Positions 1 to 10,364 of a DNA stretch of 21,895 nucleotides are shown piece after piece. The notes beneath the pieces are model-generated. The model ran no database searches. It had not been told where the DNA came from and was given only the letters and a program-made list of their open reading frames with translations. Every line of letters starts with the position of its first letter. Positions within the stretch are counted from its first letter, which is position 1. Made by a program: the position numbers and the translations under genes. The stretch comes from Silene noctiflora (lineage: Eukaryota; Streptophyta; Magnoliopsida; Caryophyllales; Caryophyllaceae): positions 57,134-79,028 of the forward strand of contig VHZZ01002744.1 in the NCBI GenBank assembly GCA_009801015.1, given 5' to 3'.

Positions 1-281
1 TTTTTTTTGTATTTTCAAATATAAATGCAATGCATGATCAATCCTATATGCTAAATATAAATACGATGCAACTAAACTACATGGATGCAAATACTACATG
101 TGATAATATATTACAAAATTAAAGACTAATACAATCCTAAATGAATGCAACTACATGATTACTAATCTAATATATACAATTACACTAAATGCATGCGGAA
201 ATTGAGATATGCATGAGAGAATTTGGATTGTAGGGATCATACTTGGCATTTGGATTGTGGAAGGGAGCAAAGGAAAACAAC
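1..281 (-). other. 3' non-coding tail of the Athila element
   Basis: This AT-rich stretch lies downstream of the ORF-1 stop on the minus strand. It has scattered ATGCA/TGCAT words (for example near 27-35, 83-90 and 190-196) and a T-run at 1-8. I see no credible coding frame on either strand. In this class of element the region before the 3' LTR holds a polypurine tract, but I cannot point to one with confidence, and the 3' LTR is not in the window. Confidence 0.55.
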
Positions 282-2023
282 TCACTCGACCACCTCATCG
301 GACTCATATCTCGACTCCTCTTGGTCATTGCCGGAATCAAACTCGGTACCTCGGATGTAGTCATCCGAGCTGGTCGGCATAGTGTAGTCGCCTCCCATGG
401 CCGTCACATAGTCAACTCCGGACCCAGAGGCTCTCATGGGACCAATATCATCAAAGATCGAAGGGGCCCGCTAAACTAAGAACCCGTGGCGGCATGCCCC
501 TCCCCTTGAGACACGTTTGTAGTGGGGAAGGCGGGTTGGTTGAAGTAGTCTTGTTGAAGGTTGATGTCCCCGTAAACTGTGGACCCATCTTGATTCGCAT
601 AACCCCCATCTGGAGCTAGATAGTAGGAGGGGTGGAGGCCGGAAGGATGCTTGTACCCCCTCCGTTGATAGTCATCATAGACCGGAAATTGACTAATTGA
701 TTGTTCAACATACAACCGGTCTACCTTCCTATGAAGATCACGACGGTCATCCTTGGCCTCTTGAAGACTAATGTTGACGTTGCTCATGAATTCCACGAGC
801 GACTCCGACAAATAGGGTTGTTGAGGACGAGGTTGACTTGATGACGATCCCTCACCTTTTTGTGTAAACCAAGGTTGAAGTTAAGGAAAGGGGCCGGGTT
901 GGAAAAATGGTGGAGGCATGTTATACCTCATGGTTGTTTCAGTGGGCATTCGGCGATCATGCCCATAGACTATTGGTTGTTGTTCCGGAAGATCATTTTC
1001 ATTCACCTCATCCACTTCATGTTCAAGCAAATAGTGAGCCTTGTTCGGCTCAATTTTAGTCTTTGGTGCATTAGAAAGTGGCACTGAGTTCTTTTCCACC
1101 CCCATTACACGAACTTGCCATAAATCCTTCCTATCGGCAACATTCCTCTTGATCCAATTCAATGAATTTTGCAAATAATCTCGAAAAAGGTAGGTATCCC
1201 CGACAATGTAGTTCATATTGTTCGTGTTCAAACCACGAACAAGGAGCTTAGCTAAGTGGGTAATGATGCCACCCACGATAATTGGAGTTGTTTGCGCCGG
1301 GTTGTTGCTTATTTTTGTAAGGTAGCGCGCAAAATGATATGCAATGCAAATCTTGAAGGGCACCAGGTTCGTGTAAAGATAGGAGCCAAGTATTTCAAGC
1401 TCCTCCGTTCTGAAATTGTGGGGCTCGTCCCGCCCAAAGACGGTCCACCCCATAAATCGGTGTCATATTCGGATTGCGGCATTTTGACATGTATTCTCTG
1501 GCCGCTTCACACCCTTCATATCATCTAGGCCCGAGATGTCCTTCCACACCATCCCATGATCAAAATCGTTCGGCGCCCTATGAGACGGCGTCGGGTCAAG
1601 CCCAAAAATTTCAGCGAATTGAGCTAAGGTAAGGGAATGGTCCCTATTAAGGAGCCGGAAGTGTAGTAAGGAAACCTTGCCCGATTGCCGATTCTTGTCA
1701 ATTCTAAGGAAGCTAAGAAGTTCCCATGTGATTCGGGAATATGTCCGTTCATGAATAGAGTACATGGCTTTCATTCCCACACCATTAAATTAGTCGATGG
1801 TAATACGATCTAAGCCCAAATCCCGCATTGATTGGTGGTCAATAAAACAAGTCGGGGTGAGGGGACGTTTCTTAAACAAGACAAATTTACCTTTTATAGA
1901 GATTGAAGCAAAATGGAGCCCCGGAAAATCCGGATCAGGAGTAGTGTCGGAAGCCGCCGCCACAACCATTTCCGCTTGTTGTTGAGCTAAATCCCCTCTA
2001 CGAACTCTTTTCTTGGGAGCCAT
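282..2023 (-). pseudogene. ATHILA ORF-1 protein, broken by three stops and one frameshift
   Basis: From the ATG at 2023-2021 one frame runs 515 codons to a TAG at 478-476, interrupted only at codons 78 (TAG, 1792-1790), 187 (TGA, 1465-1463) and 381 (TAA, 883-881). After a shift near 480 a second frame adds about 65 codons rich in Asp, Glu, Ser and Tyr and ends with TGA at 284-282. Residues 3-9 are PKKRVRR, which resembles a nuclear localisation signal. Residues about 85-270 match my memory of the ATHILA ORF-1 family: a TYSRITWELLSFL-like helix, LTLAQFAEIFGLDP, then VFGRDEP and IIVGGIITHLA. The C-terminal third is rich in Gln, Pro, Tyr and Gly. The family's function is unknown. It is sometimes called env-like, but I see no signal peptide and no convincing membrane anchor. 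The start is supported by a TATA box and CA-rich leader upstream. Confidence 0.8.
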
Positions 2024-2174
2024 TGAAGTTTGTTGGTGATTTGGTGGTGTGGGTGGTTGATTTGATTGAGTTTGGTGAAGATTTCGGGAAAAAATGGAGT
2101 TTATAGAGATGAAAAAGATGAAGATTTATGAAGACAATAGGAGGGTTTTACGTGATTTAATTCGTATAAGAGGT
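2024..2174 (-). promoter_or_regulatory. candidate internal promoter and 5' leader for ORF-1
   Basis: On the minus strand, TATAAA lies at 2105-2100 in the context CTCTATAAACTCC, 82 nt before the ORF-1 ATG. A start site about 30 nt downstream would give a leader of roughly 50 nt. That stretch is strongly CA-rich and poor in G (repeats of ACCA, ATCAA and ACACC), as in many plant 5' leaders. The context ATGGC fits plant start codons at +4 and +5. The hairpin repeat array ends at 2175, about 70 bp upstream of the TATA box. The family A solo LTR has nearly the same spacing (array end 19549, TATA 19608). The motifs are seen directly; promoter activity is inferred. Confidence 0.5.
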
Positions 2175-2666
2175 CTCCCAGCCGGTTGGGGAATGGCCGC
2201 CGGTTGACCGGCTAGGAGCTCAAGGTATATTTTTGATTTTTCAAAAATTGTCACAACATATCAGAAATTTCCCAGCTGTTGGGGGACCGACTGTCGGTCG
2301 ACTGGCTGGGAAGATGCCTTTGACTTCCTTTGACTTACAGATTCCTCATAATGTTCTCCCAGCCGGTGGACCGGTTGCCGGCCTACCGGCTGGGAGCTCT
2401 TCTTCTCTCAATTTTCGTCTTTTTCTTCATTGGGGTGCTCCCAGCCGGTGGACCGGCTGCCGGCTTACCGGCTCACACCCCCTCCCCTTCTTCAAATTTC
2501 CCAAAAATTCACCGAACTTACAGAAACTTCCCAGCCGACAGTGGTACCGGAGGCCGGTGGGCCGACTGGGAGCTCATCTTCTTCAATTTTCTCAAAAATT
2601 GAAATTTCAACATCAGAAACATCCCAGCCGGCTGAGGGACCGGATGTCGGTCTGCCGGCTAGGAGT
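2175..2666 (-). repeat. six imperfect tandem repeats (period 82-95 bp) with GC-rich hairpin cores
   Basis: Six cores start near 2176, 2270, 2357, 2439, 2529 and 2622. Each is about 40 bp with arms of the type CCCAGCCGGT and ACCGGCTGGG around a GCCGG-rich middle. The best copy is 2357-2399, with perfect 10-bp arms. Sequence between the cores repeats too: TCAAAAATTG and CAGAAA recur before copies 2, 5 and 6. The array lies between integrase and ORF-1 and would fold into a row of stem-loops in RNA. It is much richer in CpG than its surroundings. Copy 2 has drifted (CCCAGCTGTT). Related repeats occur at 19156-19549. Tat/Athila elements are known to carry tandem repeats between integrase and the 3' LTR. 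Confidence 0.85.
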
Positions 2667-2967
2667 CCTCTTCCTCGTGTTTTCTTCCTTCTATGCCGAT
2701 TTCAATCCAAACTCCAAACTTAGCCTCGAAAGACGTGTTTTCCACCGACACTCCAACTCTCATAGTCGGGAAACGAGCTAAGTAAGGTAGTACAAGTGTT
2801 CTTCAATTACCGAAAAAACCCCGTTTCTTCAACCCGTCACCTAGTCCAACTTGCACAAGTTGAGTAACAAACCAAATTCCTCAAGTCTAGCTAACACGCT
2901 TACAATATTTACAAAAAATGGTGGTTGTTATGGAACTCCACCAAACCAATTCATTTTTTTTGAGAAT
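2667..2967 (-). other. pol to ORF-1 spacer, integrase-proximal part
   Basis: This lies between the integrase stop and the hairpin repeats. It has ordinary composition, with no repeat and no recognisable protein on either strand. The antisense frames here show no family resemblance. It could hold the 3' end of a gag-pol transcript, but I see no clear signal for one. Confidence 0.4.
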
Positions 2968-4193
2968 TTAAACATCTTTCTCCACGGGAAGCGGTTCCCC
3001 GAGGTACAACACTTCGATTGTTCCTTTTTCTTGACCATCATAGTATCTATTCACCCTTTGGCCATTAACTTTGAAATTCCCACCATCTTCACTGCAAAGT
3101 TCGAATGCGCCATGGGGTGAGATATTAAGAACCTTGAAGGGTCCCGACCATCGAGAACGGAGCTTTCCCGGGAACACCTTTACTTTCGAATTGAACAAGA
3201 GAACAAAATCTCCCACACTTATGTTCGTGTTAACAAGCTTGGCATCATGCTACTTCTTGGTTTGGTCCTTTTATATTCTAGAGCTTTCATAGGCTTCTAG
3301 CCTAAGCTCTTCCAACTCAGTAATTTGCAAGAATCGTGCTTCACCCGCCGCATCAATGTTGAATTTCATCTCCTTTAAGGCCCACCATGCTTGATTCTCC
3401 AATTCAACAGGAAAATGAAACGCCTTGCCATAGACAAGCTTGTATGGCGTTGTTCCAAGCGGTGTCTTAAATGTCGTTCTTAATGCCCATAGGACATCGG
3501 GGAGCTTTTAGGACCAATATTTCCGACTCTTCTTTGTCACCTTTTTCTAAGATGGCCTTAAATTGACGGTTTGAGACCTCCACTTTCCCACTCGTTTGTG
3601 GATGGTAGGCAAGGGAGGTCTTGTGCCACACTCCATGGGACTCCAACAATGCTTTGAATGCACTCTTGCGGAAGTGGAACCTCCATCACTTATCACGACT
3701 CGTGGGGTTCCAAATCTTGGAAAGATGGTACCTTTGAACAATTTCATTACCACTTTGGAATCATTAGTTGGTGATGCAACCGCCTCAATCCATTTCAAAA
3801 CATAATCAACGGCTACTAGGATGTATTCATTGCCACATGAGTTGGGAAAAAGACACATGAAGTCGATCCCCCAACAATCAAAAAGTTCAATTTCAAGGAT
3901 GTTGGTGAGAGTCATTTTATTCCTTTTGCCAATATTTCCCGTTCGTTAGCAAGGATCACATGATTTCACTTAAGTGGTGGATATCTTTGAACATATAGGG
4001 CAATAGAAACCGTTTTGGAGTACTTGGAAATCGTTCGTGAAGTGGCCAAGTGTCCTCCATATGCCGAGTTGTGGAGCCTATCAACGATTTCCATTCCCTC
4101 TTCTCTTGATACACATCTCCAAAACATCCCATACCCACACTTTTGGAGCAATTGGGGATCATCCCAAAAATACCTTTTGGCATCATGCTTCAA
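2968..4193 (-). pseudogene. integrase, frameshifted (H2C2 finger, DDE core, C-terminal domain)
   Basis: The enzyme would insert retrotransposon cDNA into the nuclear genome. The N-terminal part (4193-3940) has the lead-in AKRYFWDDPQLL, the His pair in HNSAYGGH and, in another frame, the Cys pair CDPC, which make the H2C2 zinc finger. The core shows the first Asp in CWGIDFM (3864-3862), the second in ISDGGS (3687-3685) and the Glu in SGKVEVSNR (3580-3578). The last two are about 35 residues apart, as in a D,D35E core. The C-terminal part (3216-2968) reads VGDFVLLFNSK and LRSRWSGPFKV and ends in TAA-bounded frame at 2968. Shifts fall near 4040, between the second Asp and the Glu, and after 3550, with stops between. 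I see no chromodomain, as expected for Athila. No working integrase can be made from this copy. Confidence 0.87.
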
Positions 4194-4326
4194 CTTCCTC
4201 CTTTATCTTGGATCTAGCTTTTCCGGAACAACCCCACTAACCACATAGTTTGCCAAGTCCGCAAAGTAGTTTAATGCTCACCTCCATAAGACTATCCTCT
4301 CTCAACCACTCGTTGATTGGGCCAAT
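4194..4326 (-). other. RNase H to integrase linker, degenerate
   Basis: On the minus strand the RNase H frame meets a TAA at 4329-4327. Readable tether sequence follows (INEWLREDSLM-like), and a shift leads into the integrase finger. It is pol tether sequence with no domain of its own. Confidence 0.5.
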
Positions 4327-4735
4327 TTAATCTTGAACCCCATGATTTTCAATAGTAAGCCTTGACAAATGATCGACCACGACATTTTCGAACCCCGCCT
4401 TATCTCTAATTTCGAGATCAAACTCTTGGAGTAGAAGGACCCATCTTAAGAGTTGTGTCTTAGCATCTTTCTTCAAAATCAATTGTCGCAAGGCGGTGTG
4501 GTCGGTGTAAACCACCACCTTGGACCAACTAGATATGGCCAGAACTTCTCAATAGAGCAAGCATCTCTTTCTCGGTCGTTGAGTAGTTGAATTGTGTTTG
4601 ATCAAGTGTCTTACTAGAGTACTAAATCACATGATGCTTCTTATCAATCTTTTGGCCAAGTACCGCTCCCACGGCATAATCTAAGACATCACACATGACT
4701 TCAAATGGAAGGTTCCAATCTGGTGGCCGGATAAT
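4327..4735 (-). pseudogene. RNase H domain of pol, broken
   Basis: This domain would degrade the RNA strand of the RNA-DNA hybrid during reverse transcription. The minus strand shows the entry PDWNLPFEV, the first acidic residue in MCDV, then GAVLGQ, KHHVI, YSSKTLDQTQ and TTEKEMLA with the acidic Glu. A TAG interrupts at 4624-4622. A one-base class shift near 4530 moves the frame to [11 protein letters not shown] (third Asp) and [14 protein letters not shown]. It ends with VVVDHLSRL, which holds the last Asp. All four acidic positions are visible, but in two frames. It sits directly after the reverse transcriptase connection region and before integrase, the standard gypsy order. Confidence 0.85.
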
Positions 4736-4784
4736 GGGAGCCGTCATCAAAGCTTCCTTCAATCTAAGAAATAACTCAAACAAA

Positions 4785-5805
4785 GTTCATTAAATTCAAA
4801 TGGGGCATCCTTGAGGAGAATGGAGGTTAATGATTTGGCTATTTTTGAAAACTCCTTAATAAACCACCTATAAAATCCGACGTAGCCAATAAATCACCTC
4901 ACCCTCTTCACATTGGAAGAGAGTGACAAGTTCTCTATAACCGCCACTTTGGCGCCATCAACCTATATGCCCCTCTTAGATATGATATGCCCTAGCATAA
5001 TTCTTTCCTCCACCATGAAATGACACTTTTCCCAATTAAGGACCAAATTGTGCTCTTCACATATCCTTAGAACATTAGATAAGTTCACCAATCCATGATC
5101 AAATGAGTCTCCATGGACACTAAAGTCATCCATGAAGACTGCCATGCTTTTTTCAAGAAAATCGGCAAAGATAGACATTATGCACCTTTAGAGGGTGTCA
5201 GGTGCATTGCACAATCCGAATGGCATGCGCCGATAAGCATACACTCCAATGGGCCACGTAAAGGTTGTTTTCTCTTGGTCTTCCGGGTGGATAGGGATTT
5301 GAAAGAACCCGGAATAACCATCAATAAAACAATAATAGGTGTGCCCCGTAAGCCCTTCTAACATATGATCAATAAAGGGGATGGGGAAGGGATCTTTGAG
5401 GGTGGAGGCATTTAGTTTACGGTAATCACTGCACATCTGTCACCCCATAACCGAACGATTAGGCACGTGAGTTCCATCCTCTTTCTCCACCATGCTCACC
5501 CCTCCTTTCTTGGGGACCAAATGGACGGGACTCACCCACCTACTATCGGTTATTTGGTAGATTATCCCCGCTTCAAACAACTTTAAAACTTTATTTTTCA
5601 CAACCTCGGCCATTTTCGGGTTTAATCTACGTTGACCCTCAACTTTAGGTTGACTCTCCTCCTCAAGATTGATCCGATGCATGCATAAGTTAGGACTCAA
5701 TCCCTTTATATCCTCAATGCTATACCCTAGTGCGCTCTTGTGAGTTTTCAAAACTTTCAAAAGCTTTTGTTCTTGAGCCTCACTAAGTGTAGCATTGATT
5801 ATCAT
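4785..5805 (-). pseudogene. reverse transcriptase domain of pol, one frame with four stops
   Basis: The domain would copy element RNA into cDNA in cytoplasmic particles. It stays in one frame for about 1 kb. It begins with the conserved lead-in of plant gypsy pol (LKTHKSALGYSIEDIKG) and WVSPVHLVPKKGG. Then come YRKLN, DPFPIPFIDHML, GYSGFFQIPI, YRRMPFGLCNAP, the catalytic box FMDD (5136-5125, a YxDD variant usual in plant gypsy elements), LNWEKCHFMV, GHIIS and the thumb sequence GFYRWFIKEFSKIAK. Stops lie at 5442-5440 (TGA at the usual Trp before MC.DYRKLN), 5190-5188 (TAA at the usual Gln of FQRC), 4965-4963 (TAG) and 4896-4894 (TGA). The catalytic residues survive, but the copy cannot make the protein. 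Confidence 0.92.
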
Positions 5806-6041
5806 TGGATAAGTCTCTCCCTCACCAGAAAGGCATACTTGAGTGAGGTAGGTAAGGGCTTAAGTTGTATCTTTGGAGGGAGGAAGCCCTCCACTTTCTT
5901 CAAGAGCTCTTCATCCATCTCCTCATCATGAATGGATATTTGGTACACTTCCTCCTTTTCTGCTTCTTCCCTTGTCATTTCCTCAACTACTTCATTAATG
6001 ATTTCTATGGTGCATGCTTGGTCAAGCTTAGGTCCTTTCAC
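5802..6041 (-). pseudogene. protease to reverse transcriptase linker of pol
   Basis: This is a highly acidic stretch (VVEEMTREEAEKEEVY, then DEEMDEELLKKVEG), followed by LPPKIQLKPLPTSLKYAFL. The last motif directly precedes reverse transcriptase in Athila-type polyproteins. The frame differs from that of reverse transcriptase, so a shift lies near 5810. It has no enzymatic role and tethers the domains. About 30 bases between it and the protease frame (6042-6074) hold another shift. Confidence 0.7.
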
Positions 6042-6074
6042 AAGATTAGGAAGGTTAAACTAAACTTTATCTCT

Positions 6075-6566
6075 CTATATTCGAAAGGTTAGCCGCCCAT
6101 CTCTTACATCTATCAACACTCCTCCGGTAGCCAAGAAGGGAATAACGAGGATGATGGGGGTGTGGCTATCCTCGGGAATATCTAGGACAACAAAGTCGAC
6201 GGGAATAAAATATTTTCCAACCTTGATGGGTACGTCCTCAAGTACCCCTAAGGGGGTGTTGATGGACCTATCCGCCAATTGGAGAGTCATGTTTTTTGGA
6301 ACCAAATCACAAATACCAATTTTCTTAGCAACTTTCAAAGGAAGCACACTTATACTTGCTCCCAAATCACATAGAGCTTTAGATATTGGAACACCTCCAA
6401 CTACACAAGGTATAGAGAAGCTCTTCGGGTCACCAAGCTTATGTGACATTTTGTTTAGAAGTAGAGCGCTACACTCTTCTTCCGTGACCATCATTTGTTG
6501 ATCATCCAAGATCCTCTTCTTGGTCAAGATATCTTTCAAAAAATTTGTGTAGGTTGGCATGTTCAA
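6075..6566 (-). pseudogene. retroviral-type aspartic protease domain, isolated frame of the broken gag-pol
   Basis: The protease would cut the gag-pol polyprotein and work as a homodimer. The open frame of 163 residues starts within the gag to protease linker (YTNFLKDILTKKRILDD, EECSALLLNKM). It then shows SFSIPCVVGG, the catalytic ALCDLGASISVLP with the active Asp at 6368-6366, MTLQLADRS, and a closing PFLATGGVLIDVRDGRLTFRI-type strand. The usual Gly of the ILG flap motif near the end is changed (IILVIPFL). The frame is open but cut off from gag by a shift near 6570-6585 and from reverse transcriptase downstream. The ATG at 6566 is internal to the polyprotein and is not a true start. Confidence 0.85.
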
Positions 6567-6568
6567 TA

Positions 6569-8730
6569 TTACCTCGATAAGGGTAGAGTCACTTCATGTT
6601 TCTCCAACATTTTACAAAATTTTGTGTACTTAAAGTTTTCTCTAGACTTTAAGGCTCTAGTGGGATAGGGAATGTTGTTGACAAGTTGTGAGTTAGATGA
6701 TACCTTGGGAGAAGTTGGCATATTTGTTACCTTGGTGGAGGGTTGCAAGAACACTTCCTCGGTAACCTCTTCACCCACCTCCTCTTTATAGGGGAGGACA
6801 TTAACCAAGCCATCAACATCCTTGTCCATATGTGTTCCCCCACTTGAAGATGCTTCACCCGTTATCTTCTCCTTCCTGATCTCACTCATCCTAGCCGATG
6901 GTGTCATTGGAGGGCTTTCTTTACCATTAGTCATGCTTCCCCGCTTTCTCTTGGGATCTACCTCAACCTCACGATCCTTATATGGGCCCTCAAGCTCCAC
7001 TCCACTCCTCAAGACAACCGCATGGGCTTGATGGTTTTCCGAGACATCTTTCGAACTTTGGCCTTGGGCAAGAAAGCCACCCAGAGGTCTTTGAGGGTTG
7101 CCAAGTTCTTGGGCTGCAATTCGAGCTTCCAATTCTCTCATCTCACGTTGATTAGAATTTTTCAAGTTGATCATCTCTTGGTTGTGGTTGGTTTGCATGT
7201 TCTTCACCACTTTCAACAATTGACCAATTTGAGAGTCGTTTGTCGGCTCTTAGAAAGGTTTATTGGCCAAGGGTAGAGGAAATCCATAGTCCATACGGTT
7301 GTTGGGGCCTTGGTTATTGTTATTGTTGTTGTCCCCTTGGTAGTTTCCTCTTGGCCCTTGGTAACCTTGGAAATTTGAATTTTAGCCTTGTTCTTGGAAC
7401 CCTTGGCCATACCCTTGATTGCCTTGGCTTCTTTGGATTCCCTTGGTAAAACCCTTAGTTGCCTTGGTTACCCCCATAATTTTGGAACCCTTGAGGCTGG
7501 TTCCCAAAATTATGGTGTTGGTTGTAGTTTAACCATTTGGTTTTGGTTGTTGAAGTTGGTTCTTTGATTATGACCTCCCCCTCTTGGTTGAGAAAAACAG
7601 GGTGGGTTGGTGTTTTGTTGAATGTGTTGAGGGTTTTGCACATTTGTACTCTTATAGCGCAAGAGTGGGCTATTTCTCATACCCGTACGGTAGAAATTTG
7701 AGTTGGGGTTGTAGTTGTTTAGGTTGTTGAAAGGTGGCCTTGGAGGCCTCATGGTGTTGTTGTTGCAACTTTGGAAGGCATTCACATTTTGTACCTTCTC
7801 ATCATGCCCCATGTTGTAAGAGTTGTTAGTACACACTTCAAAGGTATGACTTACTCCCCCACATACCTCACAAGAAGGATTAGGAGTCACCTCTTCCATA
7901 GGTGAACCATGAGAGGTGCTAGCTTGACTTACTTGATTCCGTTGCATTTGTTCAAGCTTCTTTGTAAGAAGATTTATCTTTGCATTGGTTTTGGCATTTG
8001 AGCTAGATTGAGTCTCTAGAGGGTAGCGGCTACTCCTCCTCAACATGTTGCCTCTTGTACCATAATTAGATTCCGAGTCCACCATTTTATTGATTAAGGT
8101 CGACCCTTCTTCATCTCCTAGACGATCAAATCCTCCACACGCGGAGGCATTCACCATCTCTTTAGTTCTTGGCAACAATGTTTGGAAGAAAGTTTGGGTG
8201 ATGTAACAAGCTGGAATCCATGATGTGGAAAATGGGCAAGAAGGTCTTGAAACCTATCCCAAGCTTCCCCTAAGGACTCCCCATCTTCTTGTTGAAATGT
8301 TGTAATTTCGTTTTAAAGCATCCCATGTGGTGAAAGTGTTCGGTGCTTGAACATGCAACCACCGGTCTGCGTTATTCCTCAATGAGAATGGGAATAACAT
8401 CAACCTTAGGGTGTCTTCCGGGACTCCGTTATGCTTTATCATGGACACCTTACTCTTGAACATCCTTAGATGAGCATGAGCGTCCTCATCAATATTGCCA
8501 CTAAAGTTATCCAGCTGAACAAGACCAACTTGAGCGGGGTGTATCTTAAAGTTTTTAGGAGCCAAAGCCCCAAAATTAATAGGAGCGGAAGTATCATCAT
8601 GGTTTGGGCGGTTGTAATCTCGTAAAGCCGCCATTTGTGGAGGTTGCATTGGTGTATTTGGTGATGTTTGGGGAGGTGTGTTTGGAAGAATCAAATTGTG
8701 GAGGGGGTTTTCTTCTTGGGGATCAATCAT
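6569..8730 (-). pseudogene. gag polyprotein, frameshifted
   Basis: Gag would form the virus-like particle and bind element RNA. The ATG at 8730 opens a Pro-rich N terminus, followed by retrotransposon gag domain sequence: FSGNIDEDAHAHLRMF, TLRLMLFPFSL, ADRWLHV and TTWDALKRNY. Just after that (near 8310) a segment of the capsid domain appears deleted and the frame shifts. FQQEDGESLGEAWDRF reads in a second frame, and the first frame returns near 8218. A CCHC zinc knuckle (C-x2-C-x4-H-x4-C) lies at 7872-7831. An Asn/Gln/Gly-rich tail follows (7830-7260) with two more shifts and a stop near 7255. The last part (7219-6569) is a Glu/Lys-rich coiled-coil-like stretch and AHAVVLRSG, typical before Athila protease. 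At least four lesions make it non-functional. Confidence 0.87.
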
Positions 8731-9177
8731 GGCGGTTGTTTGTTGTTTAATAGTGGTTTCTTAGTGCGTTTGGGTGATTGTGGTTGTTTGGGAGGTAACC
8801 CGAACTCTTGCCAGGTCCTTCTCCGTAAGGCTCTAAAAAGCCTTTCCGGATTGTCATGGAACAGTATACTAAGCATAAATCAACAAAGGGCTTGAACTTT
8901 CATGCAAACATTTCATCAAACACTTCATATGCATACATGTAAACCAAACATTTACCCAAAACCCATATGTTAACTACCCATATTCATTGTTCAAACCCTT
9001 ACTCAAGATCCCCCTTAAACCTACAAGAGACTTCTCACACATACTAGAAGAGCACATGTAAAAAATTGAAGAAGAGAACAGAACATGAAGACAAACATTA
9101 TATAAACTCAAGAAACATTATTTAGCAAGAACAAGGAAATGTAAACAATTGAAAAAAAATGAAATAAAGGAGAGGAT
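8731..9177 (-). other. Athila 5' leader, gag-proximal part
   Basis: This is AT-rich sequence upstream of the gag ATG on the minus strand, with no coding frame of note. It ends at the target-site duplication of the solo LTR. The last 39 bases (9139-9177) are the first part of a unit of about 68 bp that is repeated at 10589-10657. The primer-binding site, expected next to the 5' LTR, is not present here. Confidence 0.6.
9173..9177. repeat. left target-site duplication AGGAT of the solo LTR
   Basis: AGGAT lies directly before TGTAACACCC and again directly after ATTACA at 10555-10559. Five bases is the usual duplication for gypsy elements. Confidence 0.85.
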
Positions 9178-10322
9178 TGTAACACCCCCATACCCTAAGG
9201 CACCTTAGTACCTTACCAAGGACTACCTCCATATATGAAAGTGCGACCATCTCGGTTACCCGAGGTAGTGTACATCACAGAAACCATAATGAAACATAAT
9301 TAAAGATTAACTTATTAATATTACAAGTCTCCAAAAGAAAATAATACAAAACCAAAATCAAAACTGTGATATAATATAAAACAACGTCATGCGGAAGCTA
9401 AACTGCAAAAGAACTGGTGATTACTCCACCCTGCCAACCCTACAGCAACATCGACAACAATAACCATCATCACCTCCTAAGCCAACTGCTCACCATCCCC
9501 GAATGGATCACCACAGTTTTGAAAACATAAACGGGGTCATTCAACTATACAACAATATGATATATTAGCAAAACATAAACATCCATAGTAACTGTAACCA
9601 ATCTCCATACTCCATAATAACTAGTAAATGACTACACACCGAGGTGCGTAGCCCTGCCAGATTACCCATCGCAACAGGTAATCCTCGCCGTCAGTGGGGA
9701 CCGCAGTCGGACCATCTAAGCCCCGCTCATCGCAACGAGCGAACCTTAGTGCATTAATGTGCACATCCCCCTTGCACCGAGAAACACAAGAAGCGAACAA
9801 TGGGGGTGAGACCATATCTCGCAATAGCTCACAAACCAACACCAACAACCATATCCATACCAATACCATAACATCAATATAACTCAGCCATAAAGTAATC
9901 ACAACGATCATCACATTATACTACATACTGTTCTACAATCGACTGAGTAGGGAAACCCTACCTGACAAGCAAATTCCATCACCACAACACAGATCTAGAA
10001 GGCTTCTTCTACGAAATCTCCTCCTAGAATACAAGTAATCAATCAATACAACGAACAATGTAAATCTAATCCAAAACCCCCAAATTACCCAAACTAGGGT
10101 TTCATCAATCGAATACCAAAACCATAAAAGATTATACCAATAACTTACCCTGATGATTACAAAAGAAAAGGTGTGAAAATCCCAAAAAATGATGAACATT
10201 GCGCCTTGGATTGATATGAATAGAGGAGAAGTAGTTTATGGAGTCTAGTGTTTGTGAAAAAGATGACTAAGCTGCTTAAGAAATGTTTTAAACTAAAAAG
10301 GCGATTAACACTGCTTCCCGTT

Positions 10323-10331
10323 CTATTTATA
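10323..10331 (-). promoter_or_regulatory. TATA box of the family C LTR
   Basis: On the minus strand the sequence TATAAATAG matches the plant TATA consensus very well. It lies 33 bp downstream (in the minus direction) of the palindrome array, so the U3 to R boundary of this LTR should fall near 10295-10300. Confidence 0.65.
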
Positions 10332-10364
10332 TCAAATCGCGGAAAAACCCATAACGAACCGGAC

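Noticed and set aside
243-479. Plus-strand frame of 78 codons at the left
   Set aside because: It is antisense to the frameshifted acidic tail of ORF-1, which makes better sense as protein.
282-2023. Envelope glycoprotein reading of the ORF after pol
   Set aside because: No signal peptide, no clear membrane segment and no cleavage site; the N terminus is basic. ATHILA ORF-1 is a better fit.
2233-2781. Plus-strand frame of 182 codons with repeated Pro-Ala-Gly motifs, plus two overlapping frames
   Set aside because: It is antisense to the hairpin repeats, and its regular look comes from the ~90-bp repeat. All frames are open because the repeat lacks stops. No protein family resemblance.
2968-3216. 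Chromodomain at the end of integrase
   Set aside because: The end matches the ordinary integrase C-terminal fold (VGDFVLLFNSK and following), and no chromodomain motif follows before the stop.
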